A stretch of DNA of 64,000 nt from JAAYDI01 sp052034005 (GCA_052034005.1 JBPOJB010000002.1:208871-272870); one strand, 5' to 3'. Shown: positions 46,080 to 55,910, numbered from the stretch's first letter. The notes: generated by a model from the letters alone, not told the origin. Translations and numbers: made by a program.

Positions 46080-47378
46080 ATGGTGTACAGTCAGTTCAGC
46101 CGTCGGCGATTCCTGCAGGCGGTGGCCTCCGCGCCGGTCGCGGCGCCGCTGGTCATCCCGCGGCACGTGCTCGCACAGGCCGGCCGACCTGGGGCGAACG
46201 AACGTGTCAGGGTCGGCATCATCGGATTGGGACTCCGCATCCGGCAGCTGTTGAATTGGCCCGCCGAAATGTATCTCCAGGCCGTCTGCGACTGCAACGC
46301 GTCCCAGATCCCGTCGTTCGTGGACTGGTACAGGCAGGCCGCCCCGGAAGCGGAGAAAGCCGCGCAGTATGCCGATTACCGCCGGATGCTGGAGACGGAG
46401 GCGTTGGACGGCGTCTTCGTGACCACGCCGACGCATGTCCGGGCGCGCCCGGCGCTGCTCGCGCTGGCCGCGGGGATCGACGTCTACGCGGAAAAACCGT
46501 TCGCCTTGACCGTGCAGGAGGGCCAGGCGCTGGTCAAGGCCGTGCGCAAGCATCAGCGCGTGTTCCAGGTCGGCACGCAGGCGCGCTCCCTGGCGATCAA
46601 CCGCTGGGCCGTCGAGCAGATCCATCAGGGAGCCATCGGCACGATCTCGAAGGTCGAGGTGCCGAACTTCCTGTCGCCGCGCGATTACCAAACGCCCGAG
46701 ACGCTCAAGCCGTGCCCTCCCGGCCTCGATTGGGACCGCTGGACCGATCAAGCACCGCTCCGACCGTGCGATCCCGACCTGCTGGGCAGCACCGAGGCCT
46801 GGGGGTTGTACCGCGAGTTCGACGGCGGCGGCAGCACCTGGGGGATGACCGGATTCGGCACCCACGCGTTCGATCAGGTCCAATGGGCGCTCAACAAGGA
46901 CCGGGAACTCCCCGTGGAAATCTGCACGGTGGAAACCAACAACCCCAGGAATCGGAGCCCCTTCTACATGAAGTACGCCGACGGCACGACGATCGTTATG
47001 CGCGCGGAAGGCGAAGGCGGGCCCGCCTTCGGCGGCATCTTCTTCGGCAGCCAAGGCAAGGCCGAAATCAACCGCAACCAGTTCCGCACCAACCCGCCCG
47101 AGATCGCCGCGGCCATGCCCAAGGACCTCAGCGACCTGGAGGTCGGACATGTCAAGAACTGGCTCGACTGCGTACGCAGCCGGAAAGACCCGATCGCGAC
47201 CGTGGAAATCGCCCACTACCACACGATGCTCTGCCACTTCGGCGTCATTGCCCGCGAGATCAAGCGGAAATTGCGATTCGACGCCGCGTCGGAGCAGTTC
47301 CTCCATGACGACGCGGCCAACCACCACCCATCCATGATCCGACCCCGACGCGCAGGTTACGAACTGCCGAACGTGTAA
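46080..47378 (+). CDS. Tat-exported Gfo/Idh/MocA-family oxidoreductase
   Basis: A second exported NAD(P)-dependent sugar dehydrogenase-like protein. The Tat motif SRRRFLQA (7-14) and the ASAPVAAPLVIP stretch are clear. Rossmann start VRVGIIGLGLRIRQLL; the catalytic Lys lies in AEKPFALTV. The C-terminal half has the GGGSTWGMTGFGTHAFDQVQW motif. At 432 residues it is typical. The ATG at 46080 follows GGGGAGC; the longer open frame to 45624 is not used. It is followed after about 110 bases by the ThuA-like gene in the same direction, a common pairing in sugar catabolism. Confidence 0.9.
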   Translation: MVYSQFSRRRFLQAVASAPVAAPLVIPRHVLAQAGRPGANERVRVGIIGLGLRIRQLLNWPAEMYLQAVCDCNASQIPSFVDWYRQAAPEAEKAAQYADYRRMLETEALDGVFVTTPTHVRARPALLALAAGIDVYAEKPFALTVQEGQALVKAVRKHQRVFQVGTQARSLAINRWAVEQIHQGAIGTISKVEVPNFLSPRDYQTPETLKPCPPGLDWDRWTDQAPLRPCDPDLLGSTEAWGLYREFDGGGSTWGMTGFGTHAFDQVQWALNKDRELPVEICTVETNNPRNRSPFYMKYADGTTIVMRAEGEGGPAFGGIFFGSQGKAEINRNQFRTNPPEIAAAMPKDLSDLEVGHVKNWLDCVRSRKDPIATVEIAHYHTMLCHFGVIAREIKRKLRFDAASEQFLHDDAANHHPSMIRPRRAGYELPNV

Positions 47379-47486
47379 CGCGGTCGCGGGAGCGCCGTGT
47401 CGGCAGCCTCCTTGCGCCGCGGAATCCCGGGCTTGAATGCCGACTGTCCGATCCACCCCCCCCTGCCCTGCCAAGGCCCGACCACG

Positions 47487-48851
47487 ATGCCTCCGTTCAT
47501 TTCACTTCCGTCGCTTCGCGCATGGACCGTCTGTCTGTTGTTGGGCGTCGCAGGCCCGCACCTGCGCGCCGCCGAACCTGCTGACACACCCGCGGACCCG
47601 CGCGTCAAAGTCCTGCTGGTCACGGGGATCGAATACCACAATTGGCGCGAAACCGCCCCGCAGATCGCCAAGCAGCTCGCCTCCTGCCCGGATATCGAAG
47701 TCCGACTGGAGACGAATTTCAACGTGCTGTGCTCGGACGAGATCTTCAACTACGACGTGCTCTTCTTCAACCTCTGGAACTCCCGAGACGACAGCCCCAC
47801 GCTGGACGACGATCTGGCGTTGAGCAACATCGAGCAGTTCCTGCAGGACGGCAAAGGGATCATCATCTACCACCTGGCCATCGGCATGTTCGAGACGCAC
47901 CGGGACCGTGTCGAGAAGATCATCGGTCGCGTCTACGACCGTTCGCTCCCGGGCCACGACCCCTTTCGCGAATTCGAAGTCCAGGTAGTCAAGCCGGACC
48001 ATCCCATCATGAAGTGCGTGCCCGACTTCACCATCGCCGACGAACTCTATACCTGCTTCGCGCTCGAGGGTCGGCCGATCGAGGTGCTGGCGGAAGCCAC
48101 GTCGATCCAGCTCAAGAAGGCGTTCCCGATGGCGCACCTCCACCCGTACGGCCGGGGGTACGCCTTCACCACCGTGTTGGGCCACGACCTGCGCGCGCTG
48201 CGCAGCCCGGAGTTCGTGACGATGCTGCGCAACGCGGTCTTGTGGCTCGGTCACAAGGAGGTGCCCACCTCGCCGGCCCGGGTCGTCTCGCCGGCGAAGC
48301 CGATCATCGACGACAGATACTATCCGGTGGTCCCGGCGGAGTTGGATGCCCGGATGCGCCAGATCCGACAGGGACTCGGGCCCGGCGAGCAACTGCTCGT
48401 CTATGTCGACTGCGGCCGCGAATGGGACAAGACGGCCGCCACCGGCGAAACCATCTCGGTCGAGGGAGATGCCTACCTGTTCCCGGGTTCGCGCGACGTG
48501 TTCGAATCGGAGCCGGCCCTCGGCTATCTCGTGTCCGGGAATCCGGCCCGCCTGCAGGTCGGAGGGCTCCGTGCCGGAACGGCGTACCGGCTGGGCATCA
48601 GCTGGTGGGACTATGACAACGGCCGGCGCGTCCAGAGCGTCCGCCTGGTCTCCCCGGACGGAGACCGTTCTTTCCCGGTCCTCGCGCCGACGGCGCTGCC
48701 GGCGTACTACGAGAAGCAGGAGCTGGCGAAAACGTACACCTGGGACGTGCCCGCGGAGTTGGTCGAGGCCGGCGCCTTCGAGGGCCTCATCGAACTGGTG
48801 CGGGGCCCCAACGCGGTGATCTCCGAGGCGTGGCTGCTGAGCGTGCAATGA
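47487..48851 (+). CDS. ThuA-like exported protein with extra C-terminal domain
   Basis: The N-terminal 250 residues form a ThuA/trehalose-utilisation-type fold, a glutamine-amidotransferase relative without its cysteine nucleophile: VKVLLVTGIEYHNWRETAP, YDVLFFNLWNS, IIIYHLAIGMFE, HPIMKCVPDFTIADELYTCF and YGRGYAFTTVLGHD are landmarks. A signal peptide (about 8-31) precedes it. Residues 300-450 add a beta-rich domain (LRAGTAYRLGISWWDYDNGRRV), probably carbohydrate-binding-like. ThuA family proteins accompany sugar oxidation and are often found next to Gfo/Idh/MocA dehydrogenases, as here. ATG 47487 chosen because the longer frame start lacks a signal. The function remains poorly defined. Confidence 0.85.
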   Translation: MPPFISLPSLRAWTVCLLLGVAGPHLRAAEPADTPADPRVKVLLVTGIEYHNWRETAPQIAKQLASCPDIEVRLETNFNVLCSDEIFNYDVLFFNLWNSRDDSPTLDDDLALSNIEQFLQDGKGIIIYHLAIGMFETHRDRVEKIIGRVYDRSLPGHDPFREFEVQVVKPDHPIMKCVPDFTIADELYTCFALEGRPIEVLAEATSIQLKKAFPMAHLHPYGRGYAFTTVLGHDLRALRSPEFVTMLRNAVLWLGHKEVPTSPARVVSPAKPIIDDRYYPVVPAELDARMRQIRQGLGPGEQLLVYVDCGREWDKTAATGETISVEGDAYLFPGSRDVFESEPALGYLVSGNPARLQVGGLRAGTAYRLGISWWDYDNGRRVQSVRLVSPDGDRSFPVLAPTALPAYYEKQELAKTYTWDVPAELVEAGAFEGLIELVRGPNAVISEAWLLSVQ

Positions 48852-48918
48852 GAACGTCGACACGGAGTCTGCAGGAGACCTGCCGGGTGCTGGGAAGCAA
48901 GAAGAGAAGAGTCGGAAG

Positions 48919-48946
48919 TTGCACCTGCGCGGCGGATCGCCATAAT
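48919..48946 (+). promoter_or_regulatory. Candidate promoter of the DUF362 gene
   Basis: TTGCAC (48919-48924), a 16-base spacer and CATAAT (48941-48946), 35 bases before the ATG at 48982. It shares the TTGCA -35 element of the candidates at 9029 and 45977. Confidence 0.4.
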
Positions 48947-48981
48947 GAGGTGGATTCAGGTATCACACGGGACACTGGCTG

Positions 48982-50358
48982 ATGAACGAACAACCTCTCG
49001 CGGACAGCCCTTCGCGTCCAGGACGCACGTCGATCGGTCGTCGGACCTTCCTGGCGTCGGTCGGAGCCGCAGCGCTCGGCACGACCGCGGCGGCCGCCCG
49101 GCCCTCGCCGACCACTTGGCTTCCCATGGAAGGGCCCAACCGCCCGCTGGGCGAAGGCCGGGGCCTGCATCCCGGCCGAGTCGTCTGGATACACAATCCC
49201 GCGGCGGCCCGGTGGGATGGCAACCCCGAGCACGGCGGCTGGTTCGAGGACCAGTGGACCGACCCGGTGCTGGCCGACCAGATGTTGAGCCGGGCTCTGC
49301 GGCTGCAAACGGGCGCGCCATCGGACGCCGAGGCCTGGGCGGCCATCTTCCGGCACCACCATCAGGCTCGGGGGCGGGCGCAGAGCGGCTATCAACCCGG
49401 CGAGCCGGTCGTGGTGAAGCTCAACCTGAACTGCTCCCAGCGCCGGTCGGACCCGGCCGCGGGGTTCTACAACACGCCGCAGATGACCCGGGCCCTGCTG
49501 CGACAACTGGTACAGCACGCGGGCGTTGCGGAGACCGACATCATCTTGTCGGACGCCTCCCGGCTGGCCAGCGACGCGATCGTCGACTATTGCCACGCCG
49601 AGTTCCCCGGTGTGCGGTTTGAAGATCGCGACGGCGGCGACGGGCGCATTCAAGCCCAACCGGACAAGAGCGTGGCGTTGCATTTCGGCGACCCCGACAC
49701 GCCGGCGAGCGGCCGGACCTACCTGCCGACGTCGATCACCGCCGCGGCCTACCTGATCAACATGGCCGTGTTGAAAGGCCACAGCCTGGCGGCGGTGACA
49801 CTCTGTGCCAAGAACCACTTCGGCTCGGTCTACCGCGAGAACACGGGCAGCGACGACCCGCATCAGGGCTGGAATCCCAGCCACCTGCATGACAGCATCA
49901 CGGTGCGCAGCCGTGCCATGAGTACGTACAATGCGCTGGTGGACCTCATGGGCCATCGGCACCTGGGCGGCAAGACGGTCCTGTACCTGATCGACGGGCT
50001 GTACGCCGCGCTCCACCAGAACGTCGCGCTGGGGAAATGGCAGTCCGCACCGTTTGACGGACACTGGCCGGCCAGCCTGTTCATGTCCCAGGATCCGGTG
50101 GCTCTCGAGTCGGTCGCGGTTGATTTCTTCGCGGCTGAACCGACCGCCCAGGAGATGGTCGGCGCCGTGGACAACTACCTGCACGAAGCGGCCCTGGCCG
50201 GCGACCCGCCTTCGCGGACGCGCTACGCGCCCGACGGCCCAGGCGCGGCGCTCGAGAGCCTGGGCGTACACGAACACTGGAACAACGCTGCGCAGAGACA
50301 GTACTCACGCAACCTGGGCCTCGACCGCGGCATCGAACTGGTCCAAGCACACGCTTGA
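48982..50358 (+). CDS. Tat-exported DUF362-domain protein
   Basis: A 458-residue exported protein. The Tat motif GRRTFLAS (residues 19-26) precedes a hydrophobic Ala-rich stretch ending at AAAARP. The DUF362 region runs from about 125 to 380, with VVVKLNLNCS, DIILSDASRLASD, LINMAVLKGHSLAAVTLCAKNHFGSV and DPVALESVAVDFFA. DUF362 proteins occur widely; the best-guess link is to redox or metal handling, but the function is not known and no ferredoxin Cys cluster is present here. The signal shows that it is folded before export. It ends a four-gene stretch of exported, sugar-type proteins and converges on clpX. Confidence 0.88.
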   Translation: MNEQPLADSPSRPGRTSIGRRTFLASVGAAALGTTAAAARPSPTTWLPMEGPNRPLGEGRGLHPGRVVWIHNPAAARWDGNPEHGGWFEDQWTDPVLADQMLSRALRLQTGAPSDAEAWAAIFRHHHQARGRAQSGYQPGEPVVVKLNLNCSQRRSDPAAGFYNTPQMTRALLRQLVQHAGVAETDIILSDASRLASDAIVDYCHAEFPGVRFEDRDGGDGRIQAQPDKSVALHFGDPDTPASGRTYLPTSITAAAYLINMAVLKGHSLAAVTLCAKNHFGSVYRENTGSDDPHQGWNPSHLHDSITVRSRAMSTYNALVDLMGHRHLGGKTVLYLIDGLYAALHQNVALGKWQSAPFDGHWPASLFMSQDPVALESVAVDFFAAEPTAQEMVGAVDNYLHEAALAGDPPSRTRYAPDGPGAALESLGVHEHWNNAAQRQYSRNLGLDRGIELVQAHA

Positions 50359-50363
50359 TGCGC

Positions 50364-50382
50364 GACAGGCTGGAAGCCTGTC
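50364..50382. repeat. Short palindromic intergenic repeat
   Basis: GACAGGCT, GGA loop, AGCCTGTC: a perfect 8-base stem in the 35 bases between the convergent DUF362 and clpX stops. A related imperfect copy (AGGCTTCCAGTCTGTC) follows the RND gene near 61873. It resembles palindromic intergenic repeats I associate with planctomycete genomes (from memory). It may also act as a bidirectional terminator. Confidence 0.6.
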
Positions 50383-50393
50383 CCACGTGTTGG

Positions 50394-51680
50394 TTAAGCG
50401 CTCTTGGTGCGCGGCTCGGCGATCTTGAACAGCTTCTCCCGGCCGTCCACCACGTCATCGCTGATCACGTAGGCCGTACCCGGCGCCTGGTCGGGCAGGT
50501 CGTACATGATGTCGAGCATGACCTCTTCGATGATGCTGCGCAGGCCGCGGGCGCCGGTCCCCTTGGACATGGCCCGGTGCGCGATGCGGCGCAGCGCCTT
50601 GTCGGTGAACGTGAGTTTCGAGTTCTCCATTTCGAACAGGCTCTGGTACTGCCGGACCAGCGCGTTCTTCGGCTCGGTCAACACGCGGACGAGTCCTTCC
50701 TCATCGAGCGGCGTGAGAGCGCTGACTACGGGCAGTCGGCCCACCAGTTCCGGGATCAGGCCGAACGTCAGGATGTCGTCCGTGGTGACGTGCGGCAGCA
50801 GCTTGGACGGATCCTTTTTCTCTCGAGGCAGCGGGCTCTGGCCGAACCCCATCGTGGGCCGGCCGAGGCGCTTGCCGATGATGTCTTCGATCCCTACGAA
50901 CGTGCCGCCGCAGATGAACAGGATATTGGTCGTGTCCATCTGGATGTACTGCTGCTCCGGATGCTTGCGGCCGCCCTGGGGCGGGACATTGGCGATCGTG
51001 CCCTCGAGCATCTTGAGCAACGCCTGCTGCACGCCCTCGCCCGAGACGTCGCGGGTGATCGACACGTTCTGGCTGGTCTTGCCGATCTTGTCGATCTCGT
51101 CGATGTAGAGGACGCCGCGCTGGGCCGCCTCCAGATCGAAATCGGCCGCGTGCAGCAGCTTCAGCAGCAGGTTCTCGACGTCCTCGCCCACGTAGCCGGC
51201 TTCCGTCAGCGTGGTGGCGTCGCCAATGGCGAACGGCACGTTGAGGATGCGCGCCAGCGTGCGGGCCAGGAGCGTCTTGCCGGACCCTGTCGGCCCGAGC
51301 AGCAGGATGTTCGACTTCTCGATTTCGACGCCCGAACCTTCCCAGCCCAGCGCCAGCCGCTTGTAGTGGTTGTGCACGGCCACGGCCAGCACTTTCTTGC
51401 TCTCGGCCTGGCCAATCACGTACTCGTCCAGCTTGGCGACGATCTCACGCGGCGTCGGGATCTCCTTGAACAGCTGCTTGGTCGTGCCCCGACGACGCTG
51501 TTCCTGCTCGAGGATCGACTGGCACAGATCGATGCACTCGCCACAGATGTAGACGTCGCCCGGCCCTTCCACCAGCGGCCCCACATCCCGATAGCTCTTC
51601 CGGCAGAACGAACAGAATGCGTTCTTCTTCGTCGTACCACTGCTCCGTCGGCCACCGCCCGAATCTCTTCCAGCGGGCAT
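50394..51680 (-). CDS. clpX: ATP-dependent Clp protease ATP-binding subunit ClpX
   Basis: AAA+ unfoldase that feeds tagged proteins to ClpP. The zinc-binding domain has C23-x2-C26 and C46-x2-C49 (CSFC, CGEC); Walker A is GPTGSGKT (129-136), Walker B LYIDEIDKI; the pore loop AGYVGED and the ClpP-contact IGF-like loop region (LGRPTMGFG) follow. The 428-residue length is right. ATG 51680 has AAAGGAG upstream; the longer frame is not used. No clpP or tig neighbour lies on either side, unlike the usual clpP-clpX order. Confidence 0.97.
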   Translation of the reverse strand: MPAGRDSGGGRRSSGTTKKNAFCSFCRKSYRDVGPLVEGPGDVYICGECIDLCQSILEQEQRRRGTTKQLFKEIPTPREIVAKLDEYVIGQAESKKVLAVAVHNHYKRLALGWEGSGVEIEKSNILLLGPTGSGKTLLARTLARILNVPFAIGDATTLTEAGYVGEDVENLLLKLLHAADFDLEAAQRGVLYIDEIDKIGKTSQNVSITRDVSGEGVQQALLKMLEGTIANVPPQGGRKHPEQQYIQMDTTNILFICGGTFVGIEDIIGKRLGRPTMGFGQSPLPREKKDPSKLLPHVTTDDILTFGLIPELVGRLPVVSALTPLDEEGLVRVLTEPKNALVRQYQSLFEMENSKLTFTDKALRRIAHRAMSKGTGARGLRSIIEEVMLDIMYDLPDQAPGTAYVISDDVVDGREKLFKIAEPRTKSA

Positions 51681-51955
51681 AGTCACTCCTTTCGGATCGA
51701 CGGTCTCCCTCCGAGCCACAGTGAGGTCGACCGGAATTCTGTTGCTCCTCGGTGTCGCTCGATCCGGCCGAACGGGCTTCGTGGTGTCACTGCGCCCAGG
51801 CCCCGTTGGGCTTCCCTGTCCGCGATTCGTCGAGCTGCCCAAACTACGGTTCTATCTTGCCAGTGCAACCGGCCTCCCAGGCCAGAGAGAGTCGTGAAGG
51901 CATGACCGACAAACTCGACGGATCCACCGCACCAGGCAGAGCCGGCGCCGTGGAT

Positions 51956-52219
51956 TCACTCTTCCCCTTCCGCATCCTTCAACTCTTCTTGGAGCTTGCG
52001 CCCCAGCACCGTCTTTATTGTTCGGAATTCCGTCTCGCTGATGTCACCCTCCCGATGCATTTCTCGGAAATTCGTCAGCAGATCGCTTGCCGTTTGCCGG
52101 TCGTCGTCGATGCGATCCTGAAACCTTCGCACGACGTAGTATCCCGCCGCCAGCATCACCAGCAGAACGGCTATCCACAGCACAGCTTGCGCAACCGAGG
52201 TCGTCAGGAATTCCCGCAT
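51956..52219 (-). CDS. Small membrane protein with SHOCT-like C-terminus
   Basis: An 87-residue protein. One membrane helix lies at about 11-33 (AVLWIAVLLVMLAAGYYVV). The charged tail LLTNFREMHREGDISETEFRTIKTVLGRKL is of the short SHOCT type, a small helical module often at the C-terminus of bacterial membrane proteins. ATG 52219 gives MREFLTTS; the longer frame adds no sensible leader. The gene lies 275 bases upstream of clpX in the same direction. Role unknown. Confidence 0.72.
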   Translation of the reverse strand: MREFLTTSVAQAVLWIAVLLVMLAAGYYVVRRFQDRIDDDRQTASDLLTNFREMHREGDISETEFRTIKTVLGRKLQEELKDAEGEE

Positions 52220-52519
52220 GGTTGGATATCCCGGGGAAGACGAGCACACATCCGGCCAAGGCAACCGACCAGGCCACGTGGAATATTATGCACATTGGCA
52301 TGGCCGCGTCCAGAATTTCCTGCCGACATGCCTGATGCGACGGGACTGATCCAACTTACGAACTGGACACGCGGATGGTTCATCCGCCCGCCGCCGCGCC
52401 CGCGCGGACGAAAGGCCCCCCCGCACCGCAGACCACCTGTCCCACCGGCCGTCTCGACCCCGCCACCCTGCTCAAGTTACAGAACCGGCCCGCCCGATAC
52501 CAGATAGGGGGACATTGTC
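52220..52519. other. 300-base intergenic region, nothing recognised
   Basis: It separates the mini-protein and the exported protein at 52520, which are divergent. Pro/Arg-rich open frames cross it but lack coding character. No clear promoter, hairpin or repeat stands out. Confidence 0.35.
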
Positions 52520-54274
52520 ATGCCAGCCAACAGGATACGTCACGCGATGATTCTGTGGGCCGCATGCGCCTCGGCAGGCCGGGCCCAGTCACCGCCCCCC
52601 GCCGCCCCACCGCCCCCGATTGCGACGCGCAATGCCGAGCACCCGCTGCCGCCCCTCTATACCACGCGGCAGCACGTGTTCGCGATCCCGTTCACGCCCG
52701 ACCGCCGCGTCGCTCAGCCGGTCGAAGTCCACCTGTACGCGTCCACAGACCAGGGCGCCACTTGGCAGCTCAGCGCGCGCCAACAGCCCGAGACGCGCCA
52801 GTTCACGTTCCGGTCCCGCGGCGACGGCGAGTACTGGTTCGCGTCGCGCACGCTCGATGCCCGCCAGTACACCGGCGCCCAGGAACCACTGCGGCCGGAA
52901 CTGCGCGTCGTCGTGGATACGACGCCGCCCCAGATCGAGTTGACCGTGCACTCGCGCGAGAACGGTGAAGTGCTGGCCAACTGGCAGGCCGCCGACCAGA
53001 ACCTGCAGGCCAACAGCTGGAAGATCGAATACCAGGACGATCCGTCCCAGCCGTGGAAGCCGGTGCCCATCGAGCCTCCGCCGACCGACGACCTGCGCAC
53101 CAGCTGCCAGGGTCGAACCACGTGGCGCCCCAAGACCTCATCCTCGGTCATCAATGTCCGGGCGGAGGTGCGCGATCGCGCGGGAAACCTGGCCGTGGTC
53201 AACCGCCGCCTCCTCCTGCCACCGGCGGCCTCTTGGGAACCCGGCCCGCACTCCGCCGCGACCGCCCCCATCGCCGATCCGTTTGCCCGGATGGGACAGG
53301 CAAGCGAAGGGGCCGTCACGTGGCCCAGCGATAACGCCTGGTCACCGGCGATGACAGCCTATGCCGGCACGCCGGCCACCGACGCGACGCCGCCAGTGAC
53401 CACCCCTCCAATGACCGCGCCGCCCGTGATGACCCAGCCGGAAACGCCCTCCGCCGCATACAGTCAGTTCGCGTCCGCGCGCAGCGATCTGGCGCCCCGG
53501 GACCCGGCGCCGCCCGCCTCGGCCGTCCCGGCCAACACGCTCTCGGGCGATCCGCTGGCTTCCATCCTGCCGCCCGGCGAACGCCCCCGGATGACCCGCG
53601 CCACGCGGTTCCAGTTGCATTACGACGTGGACGCCGTCGGCCCCGCGGGCGTCGAGGAGGTCCAGTTGTGGGCCACCGCCGACGGCGGTCAGACCTGGCG
53701 CATGTGGGGCACTGATGACGACCTGCAAAGCCCGTTCGACGTGGAGGTCGCCCAGGAGGGCATCTTCGGGTTCCACATCGTCGTGATCGGCCGCAACGGC
53801 CTTGCCGGACGCAAACCGCGGACCGGCGATCCGGCCGACATCTACGTGGGGGTCGACACGCTCAGCCCCGTGGCACGCCTGACGGCCGCCGCCTATGGCG
53901 AGGGCAGCCAGGCCGGCAAACTGGTGATCCGCTGGGAAGCCAGCGACGCCTACCTGGACCCGCGCCCGATCACGCTGAAATACTCGGAGGACCCCGCCGG
54001 GCCCTGGACCGTCATCGCATCGGCATTGCCCAACACGGGCGAGTTCGCCTGGCCCGTCGATGCCCGCATCCCCGCGGCCGTCTACCTGCAGTTGGAGGTG
54101 CGCGACGAGGCCGGCAACGTGGCCACCGACCAGACGACCGATCCGGTGCGCATCGAAGGGCTGGCCCCCAAGGCGCGCATTCGAGGCGTCCAGCCGATCC
54201 AGGACGCCGACCGCGAAGCGCTCCGCACGCCCGCCGCAGCGGCTCCGCGAGATGGCTGGGGCCGCACGCAGTGA
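52520..54274 (+). CDS. Exported protein with paired beta-sandwich repeats and Pro-rich linker
   Basis: A 584-residue exported protein, family unnamed. Signal peptide (1-22), then a Pro-rich leader. Two copies of a module follow, about 45-240 and 350-555. Each begins with an exposed strand like VEVHLYASTDQGATWQL / VEEVQLWATADGGQTWRMW, continues with VVDTTPPQIELTV / GVDTLSPVARLTA and ends with LQLEVRDEAGN or VRAEVRDRAGN. They are Ig/fibronectin-like. The intervening region (about 240-345) is Ala/Pro/Thr-rich and unstructured. The starting ATG has no strong ribosome site. A structural surface role is likely; I cannot assign an enzyme activity. Confidence 0.78.
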   Translation: MPANRIRHAMILWAACASAGRAQSPPPAAPPPPIATRNAEHPLPPLYTTRQHVFAIPFTPDRRVAQPVEVHLYASTDQGATWQLSARQQPETRQFTFRSRGDGEYWFASRTLDARQYTGAQEPLRPELRVVVDTTPPQIELTVHSRENGEVLANWQAADQNLQANSWKIEYQDDPSQPWKPVPIEPPPTDDLRTSCQGRTTWRPKTSSSVINVRAEVRDRAGNLAVVNRRLLLPPAASWEPGPHSAATAPIADPFARMGQASEGAVTWPSDNAWSPAMTAYAGTPATDATPPVTTPPMTAPPVMTQPETPSAAYSQFASARSDLAPRDPAPPASAVPANTLSGDPLASILPPGERPRMTRATRFQLHYDVDAVGPAGVEEVQLWATADGGQTWRMWGTDDDLQSPFDVEVAQEGIFGFHIVVIGRNGLAGRKPRTGDPADIYVGVDTLSPVARLTAAAYGEGSQAGKLVIRWEASDAYLDPRPITLKYSEDPAGPWTVIASALPNTGEFAWPVDARIPAAVYLQLEVRDEAGNVATDQTTDPVRIEGLAPKARIRGVQPIQDADREALRTPAAAAPRDGWGRTQ

Positions 54275-54346
54275 GCCGCCGCAGCGCGCAGCAACCCGCC
54301 GGCTCGCTGCACCCGACCCCCGGCCACCTTGTCTTCCATACGAGCG

Positions 54347-55738
54347 CTAGTCTTCCGGCAGCGGTTGGCCTTTCGTCTCCGGCGCCCAGATCAGCGCCAC
54401 CAAACCCAGCACGAAGATGAACGACAGATAGGTGGCGGCCTTGCGGAACGGTTCGTCGACCTGGTAGTGGACCAGCGTCGCATTCAAGTGCATGAGCGCA
54501 GGCGGGAACCCGGCCGCCAGGTAGCGCACCGTGTTGTAACAGAAGCCCACACCAGTCCCGCGCAGCCGGGTCGGAAAGATCTCCGGGAAATAGATCGAGT
54601 AACCGCCGAACACGGACAGCTGCGCGAAGCCCATCAGCGGCAGCATCCAGTAGGCGTCGGCGCTCGTGTGTAGACTGTTGAACACGAAGACCGTCGTCGC
54701 GAGACAGAGCACGAACGCGCCACCGAAGGCCGGTCGACGGCCGACGAGCGTAGCGGCGACCGTGAACGCGATCATGCCCAGGAACGAGCCGACATCCTGC
54801 AGAGCCGTGGCGCGCCCGCGCACCGCATCGATCACGTGCTGCGGTTCGCCGCTGGCCTTGAGCGCCTGCGTGATCAGCTCCGGCGAAAAGAACCCGATGC
54901 CCCACAGGCCGGCCATCCCGGCCAGCCCGAGCGCGACGCCGACCAGCAGGTTGCGCCGCCAGACCGGATGGCGTAACAAGTCCGGGATCGAGCCGACATG
55001 CTGCGCGCCGTCGCCCGAGGTGCGAGCCCGCTGCTTGGCCGCTTTCCAACGTTCCGGTTCGCGCAGCACGAGCATGATCGGGATGATCAGGAAGGCCGGC
55101 ACGATCCCGACGAAGAAGATGATCCGCCACCCTGAGAGCCCGAACAGGAACTCGCGCTGGCCCGGCTGAATGTAGGTGCTCAGCAATGAGCCCACGATGT
55201 TGCCGCCGGCCGAGAGGGCCTGCAGCAAACCCAGGGCGATCGCCCGCACACGGCTCGGCACGCTCTCGGCCACCAACGTGGTCGCGGCACCGAACATGCC
55301 GCCCACGCCCAACCCGACCAGGAAACGATACCCCAGGAACTCGAGCGGCGTGCGCGAGATCCCCGACAAGCCGGTGAAGCCCGAGTAGACCAGCAAGGTC
55401 ACCATCATGGTCTTCACGCGCCCCCAACGGTCGCTGGTCATGCCGAACAGGATCCCGCCGGTCGCCCAGCCGATCATCATCATGCTAGTGGCCCAGCCGC
55501 CCCACTTCTTGACCAGCGCGTCGCGCTGCGCCTTCGGCTCCGCAACCGAATCGTCGGCGGCGGACGCCGGCAGCAACTCCTCGATCGCCGACTCGCGCGA
55601 CAAGGTGAAGATGCGCTGGTCCATGCAGTCGAACAGCCAGCCGCATGAGGCGATGATCACGACGAGCCAGTGATACCACGTGATCGGCTCCACGGCGTGG
55701 CCACTCGCCCCCTTGTTCGGTCCTGGCGCAGTCTGCAT
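54347..55738 (-). CDS. MFS transporter (sugar/acid:H+ symporter type)
   Basis: A 463-residue, 12-helix major facilitator protein, inner membrane. The first half shows GGILFGMTSDRWGRVKTMM (the loop 2-3 signature) and GYRFLVGLGVGGMFGAATTLVAESVPSRVRAIALG (helix 4-5 region); the C-terminal half has SIYFPEIFPTRLRGTGVGF. This pattern is that of the sugar/aromatic-acid/sialate-type symporters. A long cytoplasmic loop lies between helices 6 and 7. ATG 55738 has AAGGGAG upstream. It is transcribed from the YhcH-family gene 172 bases upstream, and sugar-acid uptake would fit this partner. Substrate unproven. Confidence 0.9.
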   Translation of the reverse strand: MQTAPGPNKGASGHAVEPITWYHWLVVIIASCGWLFDCMDQRIFTLSRESAIEELLPASAADDSVAEPKAQRDALVKKWGGWATSMMMIGWATGGILFGMTSDRWGRVKTMMVTLLVYSGFTGLSGISRTPLEFLGYRFLVGLGVGGMFGAATTLVAESVPSRVRAIALGLLQALSAGGNIVGSLLSTYIQPGQREFLFGLSGWRIIFFVGIVPAFLIIPIMLVLREPERWKAAKQRARTSGDGAQHVGSIPDLLRHPVWRRNLLVGVALGLAGMAGLWGIGFFSPELITQALKASGEPQHVIDAVRGRATALQDVGSFLGMIAFTVAATLVGRRPAFGGAFVLCLATTVFVFNSLHTSADAYWMLPLMGFAQLSVFGGYSIYFPEIFPTRLRGTGVGFCYNTVRYLAAGFPPALMHLNATLVHYQVDEPFRKAATYLSFIFVLGLVALIWAPETKGQPLPED

Positions 55739-55910
55739 GTGGCTCCCTTTCTCCAACAGCGCGCGGCGGCTGCGAGCCGGACCCGCTGACGCGAAAGGCG
55801 CATTGTCAAGCAACCCGCCGCGGCCGTCAACCAGCAGACGCACGGCGGCGAGACGCGAGGTGCCCGAACCAGGACCGACCCCGCGGCCAGAGGCCGATCG
55901 CCGCGCCAGG

